From Capsicum annuum (taxonomy: Eukaryota; Streptophyta; Magnoliopsida; Solanales; Solanaceae), in contig NC_061121.1 in the NCBI RefSeq assembly GCF_002878395.1, positions 42,042,605 through 42,106,604 on the forward strand: a DNA stretch of 64,000 nucleotides, written 5' to 3'. Below, one piece after another: positions 23,546-35,011 of this stretch. The position numbers were made by a program, and so were the translations under genes. Every line of letters begins with the position of its first letter. The first letter of the stretch is position 1. The notes beneath the pieces were generated by a model that worked only from the letters and a program-made list of their open reading frames with translations, was not told the origin of the DNA and searched no databases.

Positions 23546-25859
23546 TGGGGGTGGTTTAAAAAAAACTTCTCTTGTTATTAGTTTTTTCAAAGTTTATGTG
23601 TAATAAAGTGGTGTTAGTGGTTTTGTATAAAGCGGATGCTCTAAATTTTGGGTGATTGACAAGGAATAAATATTACTAAAATCGCATTACTAGTATTACA
23701 AGGGTTTGGGAAGGGAATGTGTTAAGTATGATAAGAAACTGGGCGACCACTGTTGTTGTGGCTATAGCGGGATTTTCTCCGCTATAGTGTTGTTGCTATA
23801 GCACATGGGTTCGGCAGTAGCAGTTCCTTATTTTGATCCTCGCATTTGGATTGATTATCTTGGCATTTTGAGTACGAAGTATTGCAATATTATAAAAGTA
23901 CATAAATTCCATATAAGTAGTTCATATTATTAATATTTGAAAGGGAAAAATTAGCATCCATTTATGGATAAAGTAAAGAAAGGTAAGTATTATGTCAGGT
24001 ACATTTCCCAAACGAGGGAAAAATAATCATAATCATAAAATAAAAAGGAGGGGGTGGGGAACCTAGCTAGGTGCCTTGTTAGTACAGGTTGCAGTTATCA
24101 AGGATTATCAATATACTTCCTCCTCTTAATTCTCAAGAAATTCGATTAGTGATACGCCCAAGCTACACCTATCTTATGAGAGAGTAAGCGGTCACTGTCC
24201 AATATATAACCCAACTAGGTTTAGATGGAATCCCACAGAGAATATGGTGCTAATTAAGTTGTATGCAGATTAGTTGACTTTTAATCGTTTGATTCCATAA
24301 AAAAAATAGGGGGGATTTGATTCAGTTCACAAATTAATGGTTTCAGTTTAACAAGATGAAATATGTGTAGTAGTATTCAAATTCGGAGAAATAGCAAGCT
24401 AGGGTTATGTCCACCTTATAGTTTTTAGAGAAATGTATTGTATTTAATAACATAATCCTAGTGTTTCTCAACCATCAAGGACTAATTCACTTTAGTTCTC
24501 ATGAATAAAAAGAGGTTACCAAAAACAATACAAAATATCCAAGTAGTTAATCCTGCTAAGGCAATAACCTATGAAATAGGGGTTGTTAATCCTATTTTCT
24601 TATCACTACTCTCTTTTCCGAACAACAACCTTTCTTTCGAACGATTTGCATTTTAAGGTATATCCTCTATGTTTGCCACCACGAGAATTCAAGATAAGCG
24701 AAGAGAGTATGATATAAAAAAGTCAATGCATAATGAATTCAAAACCCAAAGTATTAGATTGTATGCTACAAGGCTTCCATAACCCTTACTAATAAACTTA
24801 GCTACTCATGAATAAAACGAAAATCATCATAAATATATTCATCATACAAAAAACTAGAAGACGATCTTGGTGTGCGAATACTGAGAGCAAGAGCAAAAAA
24901 CATTTTTCTCTCTCTCTCAAGTTAAGCCACCCTTCTCTGCTCTCTCCAAAAAAAAATATAGAATAATTTTGTAATGAATAAAAATTCAGCATTAAACCTT
25001 TTAATAATCCTCTCTCATAGTTGCCTTCTAGGTCCCTGAACTAACTATAAATGACAAACTAGTCTTGGACATAGTTTTTAGGCGCCACATTTGGTCCAGA
25101 TTGTAGTTTCTAGGCACCACATTTGGTCCAGGTTGCTACTCTCTTTTGTGTCATATGCCATCCGTATTCCATAGTCCCATAATATCTTCATCTACCTCAT
25201 TAATACTTGAAATCATGCTAATCACATCGATTAGCTCAATTACATAGAAGTAGAGTAAAAAACTAAGAAACTAGGAGCTTTGTTCTCTAAACATAGCTAA
25301 AATATGGATAAATTATGGTTATTAGGCGTATAAATACACCCAAGATCAATTAGGGTTCTTCCCAAGGATTCCACTCTTAGTGCTCTGAATTCAAGTCCTT
25401 CTAAAAATTCCTTCGTCACAAAGACATGTTAAACATTCCCAATTTAAATTATTATTCTAAAGTCCAAATTGTACATATTTTCACATATTTTATTGATGTT
25501 TTAAAGTTGGGTTTGAGATTTTTTACTACATATATTAAATATTGATCTTTCCTTCTTTATATCTTATTTCTAACCACTTGTGAAAAGTTTTGATGATTTG
25601 CACATAAATGATTGAAAGGATGCATTGCATTGTATAAATTTTGAAATATTGAATGTTATGAATAAATGAAGTTATGACTTTCAATTCCATTGACAAAGTT
25701 TTGCATTAATACATTGAACAAGAGATGATATCTTATCCTCTAAATTAAAAAGTGTTGAGCACTATGATTTTCTTTGAAATTTTTATGCACATTAATGATG
25801 AATATGATTTTAAAGGATGGGGTTAAGGTTTCATAATTGTTATGATAATTTTTCCGTGG
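23546..25859. other. Unassigned sequence with a hairpin and a short duplication
   Basis: I recognise no gene here. A perfect 9-bp inverted repeat (CTATAGCGG and CCGCTATAG, 23,762-23,787) recalls the hairpin words of the LTR U3 modules elsewhere in the window, so 23.6-24.0 kb may be a decayed LTR. A 32-bp unit around CACATTTGGTCCAG is duplicated in tandem at 25,074-25,137. A TC run lies near 24,906-24,918. Confidence 0.4.
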
Positions 25860-26674
25860 CATGATATAAACGGCATACAAGTCTTGGTATAACGATACCA
25901 ATATGAATATGCCTAACGAACAACTCTATAATTGATGCTATGTGAAAAATATTTTAATTAGTCTCTAAAAGAAATAACATGGCTTCACCGTGAAGGCGTA
26001 AGTACTTGTTACTGATGCTCAAAACCTATGTTTGCCAGTATAGGGATGTCGTACCTTAAGAGGACGACCAGATAGTATCCTCAAAATGAGGATAGTCCTT
26101 AACATGAGCATAGTCCTTAACATAAGGACAATATGTATGGTGGATGTGTCTATTGTTGGTTCTTTCCTAACCCTCGGTATGAGTGTCCAACATGTATTGG
26201 GGCCTTGCCAGTTGGGGATTTTTGTACCCATATAAATAGATGAGGGTGAAAGCTACGTAGTTCAGGACAAAGTATTAAATTATCATGTAACATATCCCTT
26301 GCCCTGACCCTAGTATTCCATTATAGTTATGATTGTTGAATATATGTTTTATTACTGATTTTGGTAAATTTGCTCATTTTATCCCTCTCCTTGGGTTACA
26401 AACAAGTATTCATCATTTTGACTGTCCTCGAACGCTACATCATTTGATTATATAGGTTCGGAGAGATATTTTTGTGACCTTATGCAGCACTAGGTGGTCT
26501 TGTATCTCTATTGCACAGTTGCTGAAGTGTTGAGCCCTCATTTATTTGAAAGGTCTTGTTTTTTTTTGCCCTTCTTGGTTTTAGCACTTTATTTCTTTCT
26601 TTTTGTCATAGTAGGGAATATATCTGGACTCAGTAGATATTTTATGGATAGAGGCTTGTAGACCGTATTGGATT
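25860..26674 (+). repeat. LTR-like remnant, left part, split by the 26-kb nest
   Basis: It is probably a plus-oriented LTR of another gypsy family. The motif GCTACATCATTTGATTATAT near 26,440 resembles the R region of such LTRs as I remember them. It is interrupted at 26,674 by the nested element, and its continuation is 52,551-52,740. The left edge was not found. A small repeated word (ATAGTCCTTAACAT) lies at about 26,085-26,122. Confidence 0.4.
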
Positions 26675-29068
26675 TGTAAAGCGCCGTGACTACCCCTGAG
26701 ATGTCATATGTTGCTTAGGACCACAAGTGATCCCAAGCTAACCATGATCTTGCATACTATTAAGCAGATGATTTAAATAAGTGTAAGATAACTGATTCTA
26801 CTCTGTGGAAACATAATCAAGATAAAATCTGGGGAAAATACAATACTGATACAATTTTACATTCTGCTAATACTGATGAGTGGAGATAAAATTACAAGAC
26901 TAACTCTAACTTACATCTGTGAAGCCTCTACTAGACTGACGATAAATAGCTGGGACACAACTCTAACTACCACTAATCAATACATATGGATAAGAAAATA
27001 AAGTACATAAATAACATCTAACTGAAGTCCCCGAAGTAGGAGGACTTGTCATCTGCTGGCTAGAATCTGCAACTGTTTGATCATGATATATGGACTATAA
27101 CTGAGCTGTACCTACATTATTAAACAATGTAGCACATCGACGTATACGTGGATCAGTACTTTTGGAATGTACTGATCATGTCGGGGTGAATACATAATTA
27201 AAAACTATAACTAATTTTGCATATAATTTGTAAAGAATGGATGCTAAGTGTAAATGACTTACACTGGCTTGATTAACTTAAAGATAAAAATCATAAATCA
27301 TGAGAAATAAGCATACTATATAAATCTTGTGAGCCATAACACTTACTTCTAAAAGTTGTACTTTTACTCTTTTTGATAATAAACTGAGTAGGACTGAAGT
27401 TAAGCCTGTTTTCAAATCATGCCGGCTCAGTGTTAAAAGGACTTGCCTTTATCATATGAAAACTAATAACTGATGCCTCATCTAAGACAATGTCTGAGTA
27501 AAATTTATTAGCCTTTATGCTTAGTTTCTAAAAGATTTTCTGTTATTCTTTTTTGTTAGGGTTACTCTTTTCTGTAGGGCGGTTATGCTAACCAACATAA
27601 ACTATGTGAGCTATTATGGATTCCAACGACTAGTTACCCTTAGGGAAAAATCTCATATTTGGGATAGGTGTCATATTCTTGCCTGGGAGTATAACCTAAG
27701 CTAAAGTGATCACCAATTATAATTGTATCCATATACAAATGGAATATAATCTGAATCTGTACCTATGTTGGCTCGTAGTTCTGGGGAAGTACGATGCGCT
27801 AAACCCACACTTCCCATTCGGTTCTAAATACTACTCCATTTTATTTGTATGCTTATTCTGCAGGAAATCCACCTTTGAAATAGCATAAGGGTTTAAAATG
27901 CAAAGTCGTTATGCATCTGTTTACTGTAGACTATAATAAAACTTTAAGCAAACTGTAATGTGGATTCCATATCTAGGCTGAGGATCAAAAGATCAAATCT
28001 TTTTTCAAAATTTTTTTATGAAATAATCATTGGTTCTTAAAAGCATTATCTTCTTGAAATATCAATACTCAAACTAGGGCTTAATAACCCATGCTTTAAA
28101 CTCATGTGAAATTATCACCATGTCATGCTCAAATCAAAATCCTGAAATTTTGTAATAATTCTAGTCAAAATAGTGAAAAATTCAGTTCTTAATATATATT
28201 TAATCACATCACACGCATAAACATACAAAAAAAAGATGCAATTCAATATTAAATTACTTGTAGCATTATAGTCTTCAAATAATGATAATTAGGTATGAAC
28301 CCTAAACTGCAAATCATATAATTTCATGTAAATTCAACTTTAAAACTAGTTGTGGGCACAAGGATGAAAGGAGTATCCTTGTTCATAGCCACACATACCC
28401 TAATGGATTAAATTGACTAAGACACTTGACTTTGAATTTCTATTGGTATTCTTGAAAATTTTTTCTTGAATTTTTTGAATCGGGAAACTCGAATTCATGG
28501 TTATCTTGAAAGAGGAATGGTAGAATTTGGGTTTTTTTTAATTCTAATGTTGAAGCAATCAGATTTTCACGGAGAGAATTTGATGAATAATGAGTATAGT
28601 TTTCCCAAAATACACTTAATCTTCTGTTTTCACGATTCAGGGGCTTGGTAAAAGAGAAAATTACCCATGGGAATTTAAAAGTCAGAACTGGAGTGCCATT
28701 TAAGGCATCATCGTGATACCATGAATGGGTCATCCCAATTCCCACCATGACGCGGTTGAATCACGGTGGCTCACTGGAATGGGACCATTGCTGATTTGGG
28801 CATCACCATGATGCTCCAAGTCTACCACCGCTATAGCCACCGCGACACATGACAATCGCAGTGACTTGCTATTTTGGATTGATCAAAACGTCATCTGAAA
28901 AATCCAAAACTTACTCGAGACATGCTCCTTAAACCCCTAAACATGAATCTACTCAAAACCTATCATGTCGGAGTCTGGAAGGTCAACACATAGCTAAATT
29001 TTCAAGATTTTATCCTCTTATGCAAACACTAGAGCTAAACTGAACTAAGAAAAGTATGGGATATTACA
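26675..29068 (-). repeat. 3' LTR of the outer non-coding element
   Basis: About 2.4 kb, TGTAAAGCGCC at 26,675 to GGATATTACA at 29,068. It resembles 50,107-52,550 throughout. In U3 it has the inverted pair CCACCATGA/TCACGGTGG at 28,742-28,769, within GC-rich modules. Open frames at 27,706-27,888 and 28,440-28,748 fall in it and are not conserved. Confidence 0.8.
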
Positions 29069-29083
29069 ATATCTCCCCTTGAG
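29069..29083 (-). promoter_or_regulatory. Polypurine tract
   Basis: The minus strand reads CTCAAGGGGAGATAT directly before the LTR start TGTAATATCCC. Confidence 0.7.
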
Positions 29084-31654
29084 AAATTTGTCCTCAAATG
29101 AGACTAGTTAGATAGAGAATACTGTACTAAGGTAACTGAGGTCATATACTGAACCTGTATGACTTAGAACATGATTGCACAACTGATTCTGAAACATTAT
29201 ACATGAACTAAATATCGTGACTGAATTGATTTCTTGAATATATGCACTGACATAGGAAAGGTTATAAAGATGAGATAGAAATGAGTGAGTCAACTTATGA
29301 GTAGCCATTACCTCAAGCTGGATCTGGTTTGTGAAGAAAAGATGAGAGGTTTAGGACATGAAAACATGGGCTAACATCTCCTCCTTGGGATATGTTATCC
29401 CCCGATTGATACTAACTTGGCTGAAATACTAAGGAAAAACTGCAATGATTCATGGGATACTTACAGACTGAATCATGATTGATTATCTGGAATTCGAAAT
29501 ATGATGTATGACACATGAACTTAGCTGAATTCGTAATTTACATGAATGCTAATAGTTAAACTCATGGAGTGGCCATAGTAGTGAAACTTTGTGAACTAAG
29601 ACTAAATGGGAAGTTGGAAATCTAGAGGGGCTTATCTGCTTGATTGCTAAACTAGATGGCAGACTATACTGATTGAATCATACTAAAATCTTATACTCAA
29701 CTAGATCATTTCTTCAACTCTCTTTCTAAGAAGTTATACTAACATTAGGGAGCATGGGATCATGGATATGATCTGAAAAAGACATCTGACTAAGGAATCT
29801 TATTATGATTATAAATCTGTAACATGGAACATAAACATATGAATCATAAACTAGGATAGAATTACCATGCCTTAGGCAATACAACTTCTTATTTTCAAGC
29901 TTAGAAACACTTCTCAAATACTCCTTCAACTATAATATTCCCCTTAAATACCATATACATTTGATTCAACTTAAAATTTTCACATGGGCATTGATAAATC
30001 CATCTACTAATGTTTAAACTAAACTAAATTCTCTCGCAATGATCAAGCCTAACTCAAAATCACAAGATAAAACATGCTAAACAATAATAAAAGTCTAAAC
30101 CACATGATTCAATCTTCTATGTATCTTCCAGAGCTCACACCCTAAGCATAACATTCCTTACCACTTCAATGACTAACTCTGAACTCTTAGTATGAATTCA
30201 GTAGTGCATATTGCATTCCTCCACTTACATCCCAACATTAAATTTAAGCCTATATTTATAACCACATGTAAACTTCAAGGCAAACACCCATTAAGGAATA
30301 CTTCTCATATTCTCTAAACCTCTATCAACAACAATTTTCTTGCACTATGCTTAAGAAGACATACCCAGAATTTTAACTAACCATAACATAAGGAGAGGTA
30401 ACTAAAAGTTAGAGCATGATGGCCTGAAACATGAAGGGATACTATGCATAACTTTGAAACTTAACTGAGGCCTGAGGAATAGAATGTCAAAGGCATGGAT
30501 TCATTAAATAGATCTAAACTGAGGGGCATACATAAAATAAACTTAATTTTTCTGATCATTAAGAGTGTAGCATGAGTACTGGGATGGAACATACTGTAAA
30601 GTATAAGTACATAAGTCATGAGCTGCATGATCCAAGTTTAGAGTTCATAAATTTCTGGAACATGATTCGTATTGTTGAATGAACTGGAACTCTTCATACT
30701 ATGAACTAGGAGAGTACATGATTCTCTATTATGCGTATGAACGTTGAACTATGACCATGGAACTGACACGTAAGGCATGAGTAGATATCATGATAACTGA
30801 AGTAAAAATACCAAAATAAGAATGGGTCAAGCATCTTCTCCCTAGTGTTAATCCGCAATGCACTTGCAACACTATTGGAATATGAGAATCTGACTTGGTT
30901 ACTTGTTCTATCATCTCCCTCTTAGCTTTAAGACACCACTCTAAGAAAGTGGAACCCTTTACAAAATTCTAATCTAAACTGCAATCACTTTACTTTAGAG
31001 TCTGGGGTATAACAATACACATATATAATAAACTTACCCTGAGAGACTACACCTGAAAGTGTGAAACCACTTACTAATACTTCCTTTTGAGATACAAATC
31101 TATCTTTCTATAGCCCAATAGTCATCATATATATAAATTTAACACTTACTAACTTAGAATTTTTATGAGTATCACCATACCTTGAGTTCACACCATCTAG
31201 AGCTTCAACTCTTACTTTTATTAGCTCAATCTTTAAAGATTCAAACTTAGATTCTTACTAACACTTACTTTCAATTTCCCCAAACCTTTAATGAATCATA
31301 CTAATTCTATCATAGTCTACTAATATCACATCTCTAAATGTATATTTCTAAACCATGAGAATCAAGACCATATCAAAAGGTTGAACCCCATCTATCCTTA
31401 ACTCCTCAACTTATATACTACAAACACCATGTACGATATAGCTAGCCTTCTTCCACTTAAACACTCAAGGGTACTATTAACCATACACAATACTTAATAA
31501 AGTTTTAAAATAATGCAACCCCATATTACCTTGGACACACCTCTACATCATACCTACAATATCATACTTAATTACAAAGATATGAACTTAAATTCTTGCA
31601 TACACTATTCAACCCTACTAGATAACTTCCATATAACTAGGATCACCAATCACG
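29069..31654 (-). repeat. Internal region of the outer non-coding element, polypurine-proximal part
   Basis: It is related to the non-coding internal region at 4184 to about 6800; for example 29,340-29,405 resembles 4690-4760, and 30,420-30,800 resembles 5430-5830. No gag or pol. It is cut near 31,654 by the next element; the primer-proximal remainder is 49,323-50,106. Confidence 0.65.
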
Positions 31655-32540
31655 CAATCATTATTTCTATATTGATGATCAAATCTTTGTTCAAAATCTT
31701 AATATAACAGATTTTGGGATACTTAAAAAACATAATCTTCTTGAAATAAGAATATTTAAACAAGGGCTAATAACCCATGCATCAAGTTCATTCCAAATCA
31801 TGGTAAAGTTCATGCTTAATAATGAAAGCATTGAAATTTAATTCTAAATATGGAAATTTATATCATACGCTTGAATATACAAAAAGAGCCATGCAATTCA
31901 TCATCTAAATCACTTAAAATCTCATAATCTTCAAATAGCAATATTTGGGTATGAACCCTAAATTGAAATTCATAGGTAATATACAAAATCGTGTAAATTT
32001 GTAATTAAAAACTAGTTTTGGGCACAAGGATGAAAGAATTATCCTTGCTCATAACTACACATACCTTAACGGCTGAAATTGATGAAGAAGCTTGAACTTG
32101 AATTCTTATTTATGCTTTTAAAGATGATTTCTAGAAGTTCTTAAATTGGGAATCCTTAATTTTGGGTTATCTTGGAAAAAAATGGAGGAATTTGGATTTC
32201 TTAGGGATGAAGGTTTGATGTTCTAGGATTTCTTTGAGAGAAAGTTAATGAAAAGTGAGCATAATACGCTTAGATTAGGTTTAATCCTCTATTATTCACG
32301 ATTTAGGGTCTTGGGAAAAGACTAAATTTCCTTTTTAAAATCTTACTTGAAACTGGAAAATCCTGATTTAGCACGCCACCGCAACGCGCCGCTATCGCGG
32401 TGGGTTACTAGAAAAGGGACATATCTATTTTGGCCTCTGGCGCAACATGGTGAAATCATGTTGCATCACTGGAAAAGGATGAGAGGCATTTTACATTTCA
32501 CCTCAATGCGGTGTCTGTTCAATTGGGAAATTTGGCTAGC
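31655..32540 (-). repeat. 3' LTR fragment, truncated at both ends
   Basis: It is collinear with about 48,165-48,960 of the 5' LTR, including the U3 module with CCACCGC/GCGGTGG at 32,376-32,403. The counterparts of 46,885 to about 48,165 and about 48,960-49,322 are absent. The left junction is placed at 31,655-31,675 and the right one at 32,535-32,549. Confidence 0.65.
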
Positions 32541-33330
32541 TACAAACTCATGCTTCTTCCATGATTCGCTGCCTCAAATAATCAACACATGGCACACACA
32601 ATCTACTCTAGTATCTCAAAACACCATCTCTCCATTGGGATAAAACCTCTACTTTTTGGTCATTAACTGAACCCTTTTGCTTCACCAAACTAGAATCGTT
32701 ATCCCGCTTCTTTTTCATGTTACAAACTAGAGAAGATTTTGAACTACTCTGAATAGAAACGTTACCTTTAACTAGGTCAACCAACCTCACACTTAATCTA
32801 GCTAACTGGTGAACTTCCTAAACTACTTCTCTCTTATCACCCTCTACATGAGCAACACTACCCATAGACAGTTTACTAAGGGCGTCTGCCCCTACATTGG
32901 CCTTGCCCGAATGATACGATACATTAATATCATAATCCTTTGACAATTCTTACAACCTTCTCTGATGAAGGTTTAACTCCCTTTGAGTAAATACATACTG
33001 CAAACTTTTGTGATTTGTAAAAACATCAACATGTACCCCAAAAAGATAGTGCCTCTAGATTATCAATACAAACACAACAACAGCTAACTCAAGGCCATAG
33101 GTAGGTAGTTCTTTTCATAAGGCTTAAGATGTCTAGAGGCACAAGCTATAACCTTATCTCTCTATATTAAAACACAACCAAAACCAATTCTAGTAGTATC
33201 ACAATAGATGATGAACCCATCTACACCATCAGGTAGTGCTAAAATTAGGGCTGAGGTGAGTCGAGTTTTCAAATCCTAAAACCTCTTCTTACAGGGATCT
33301 GACAACTGAAACCTAACTTTCTTTTTAGTT
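32541..33330 (-). pseudogene. RNase H and start of integrase, truncated
   Basis: RNase H remnants run from about 33,250 (IIYCDTTRIGFGCVL) through [12 protein letters not shown] near 33,110 to the linker before integrase. The open stretch 32,608-32,790 has the linker ending QWRDGVLRY. In the family this precedes the integrase zinc domain. The next bases still encode LRQRIMEEA near 32,550-32,575, and then pol stops abruptly at an LTR fragment. The zinc-binding, catalytic and chromodomain parts are deleted. Confidence 0.7.
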
Positions 33331-34180
33331 AATATAGGCATAGGGGATGAATTAGAGTAAAAACCTTCAACAAAGCATCTATAATAGCCAGCTAAACCCA
33401 AGAAACTTCAGATGTCTGACAAAGAGATAGGTCTAGGCTAGTTTCTTACTACTTCTGTGTTTTGGGGATTAACTTTAATACCATCACTAGAAATAATATG
33501 ACCGAGGGAAGCTATTGATCTTATCCAAAATTCACATTTGCTGAATTTAGCGAACAACTGGTGATCCCAAAGAGTTGGCAACACAGTTCTAAGGTGGTCT
33601 GCATGATCATCTTCTTTACGAGAATAGAAAAGAATATCATCTATAAAGACTATGACAAAGATTACCAAATATTGTTTGAACACTCTATTCATCAAATCCA
33701 TGAAGGCTACTTGGGCATCTGTTAGTCCAAAGGACATGACTATAAAGTAAAAATAACCATAATGGGCTCTGAAAGCTGTCCTTAAGATATCACCTTCCCT
33801 TACTCTAAGATGATGATAGCCGAATCTAAAGTCTATCTTGGAGAACTAACTTGCACCTTTGAACTTGTCAAATAAGTCATCAATCCTAGGAAGAGGATTT
33901 TTGTTTTTAACTATGACTTTATTCAACTGACGATAGTCAATGCACATTCGCAAAGAACCATCTTTGTTTCGCACGAATAGGAAGGGAGTACCCCATAGAG
34001 ATACATTAGGACTTATGAAACCTTTATCTAATAGATCTCTAAGATTCTCTTTTAACTCTTTAAGCTTGCTGGAGCCATACGATAAGGAGGAATAGAGATA
34101 GATTGAGTATCTGGGAGAAGGTTGATACCTAATTGTATTTCACTATCAGGAAATTCATTGACTACACGAACTGACCCAAC
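33331..34180 (-). pseudogene. Reverse transcriptase, decayed
   Basis: The palm is open at 33,438-33,737: [20 protein letters not shown], then [12 protein letters not shown] with the catalytic Asp pair intact at 33,636-33,647, and FSKCEFW and GHIISSDGIKV. The upstream fingers (about 33,740-34,140) show [11 protein letters not shown] and [12 protein letters not shown] fragments in several frames. The gene is therefore dead although its catalytic motif survives. Confidence 0.8.
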
Positions 34181-35006
34181 TGTTGGAGTCTCAGACTTAG
34201 TGTCTTTGACTCAAACTAAATGATAGCTGCACTGCACCCTTTTGAAATTAACTTGATGGATTTAAGATAGGATATGAAATGGAGACACTGAATTACTTTC
34301 TTAGTCAAAGACTGGCTCATCTAGAAACTAAAACTTCACCACTCGGGTACGATAATATATGGATGCATAATAGGAATGGAGACAATCCATACCAATAATA
34401 AGGTCAAAGTCAACCATATCCAACTCTATTAAGTCTGCTAACATGATCTTATATAGGACAGTGATAGGAAACTTTCTATAGACCTATTTAGAAACAACTG
34501 ACTCATCCACTAGCATAGAAACTAAAAAGGGCTTAGGGATCTTTTCAGGACCAATTTCAAAATTTACTACAACTAGTGGGGTCACATAAGAGAAATTAAA
34601 CCCAGGATCTAACAACACATAAACATGTAACAACATCTGGTGAATCCTCCTACTCCAGACAGGATAGTACAACATAAAACTGATTTTGGTACTAACCACT
34701 ACCGGTATGAGATGATGCACAATGTGAAGGGAATAGGTAACCTAGAGGAGCTGGTGCGCTAGTATCCTGAGTTTGGGGATGAATATCCTTGTTTCTTGCC
34801 TTAGTATGTGAATACTCTATGATTCTATGGCCCAACTTAGAACAACCATAACAACCTTTCTATTCCAACAAACACTCACCAAGATGATTCTTACCAGACT
34901 TAGCACATGGAGGATACCTGGTTTTTCCACTCATACTATTCTAAGATTTGAACGTAAAAGTGTTACCCCACTGCTCTTGCCTAGCTCTAGGGGTTTGGAG
35001 TACTGG
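34181..35006 (-). pseudogene. Protease and end of gag, decayed
   Basis: An open part at 34,484-34,720 contains VYVLLDPGFNFSYVTPL, the protease active site with the Asp retained (family LDPGxxxSYVT), followed by VDESVVSK. Above about 34,800, decayed gag-tail and zinc-knuckle sequence runs into the insertion point at 35,007. The gag continues on the far side of the insertion, at 45,838. Confidence 0.65.
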
Positions 35007-35011
35007 CTAAA

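Noticed and set aside
25687..26231. Open frame with repeated MLRT/ILRI words at 26,019-26,231
   Set aside because: It comes from a short repeated DNA word (ATAGTCCTTAACAT) in LTR-like sequence.
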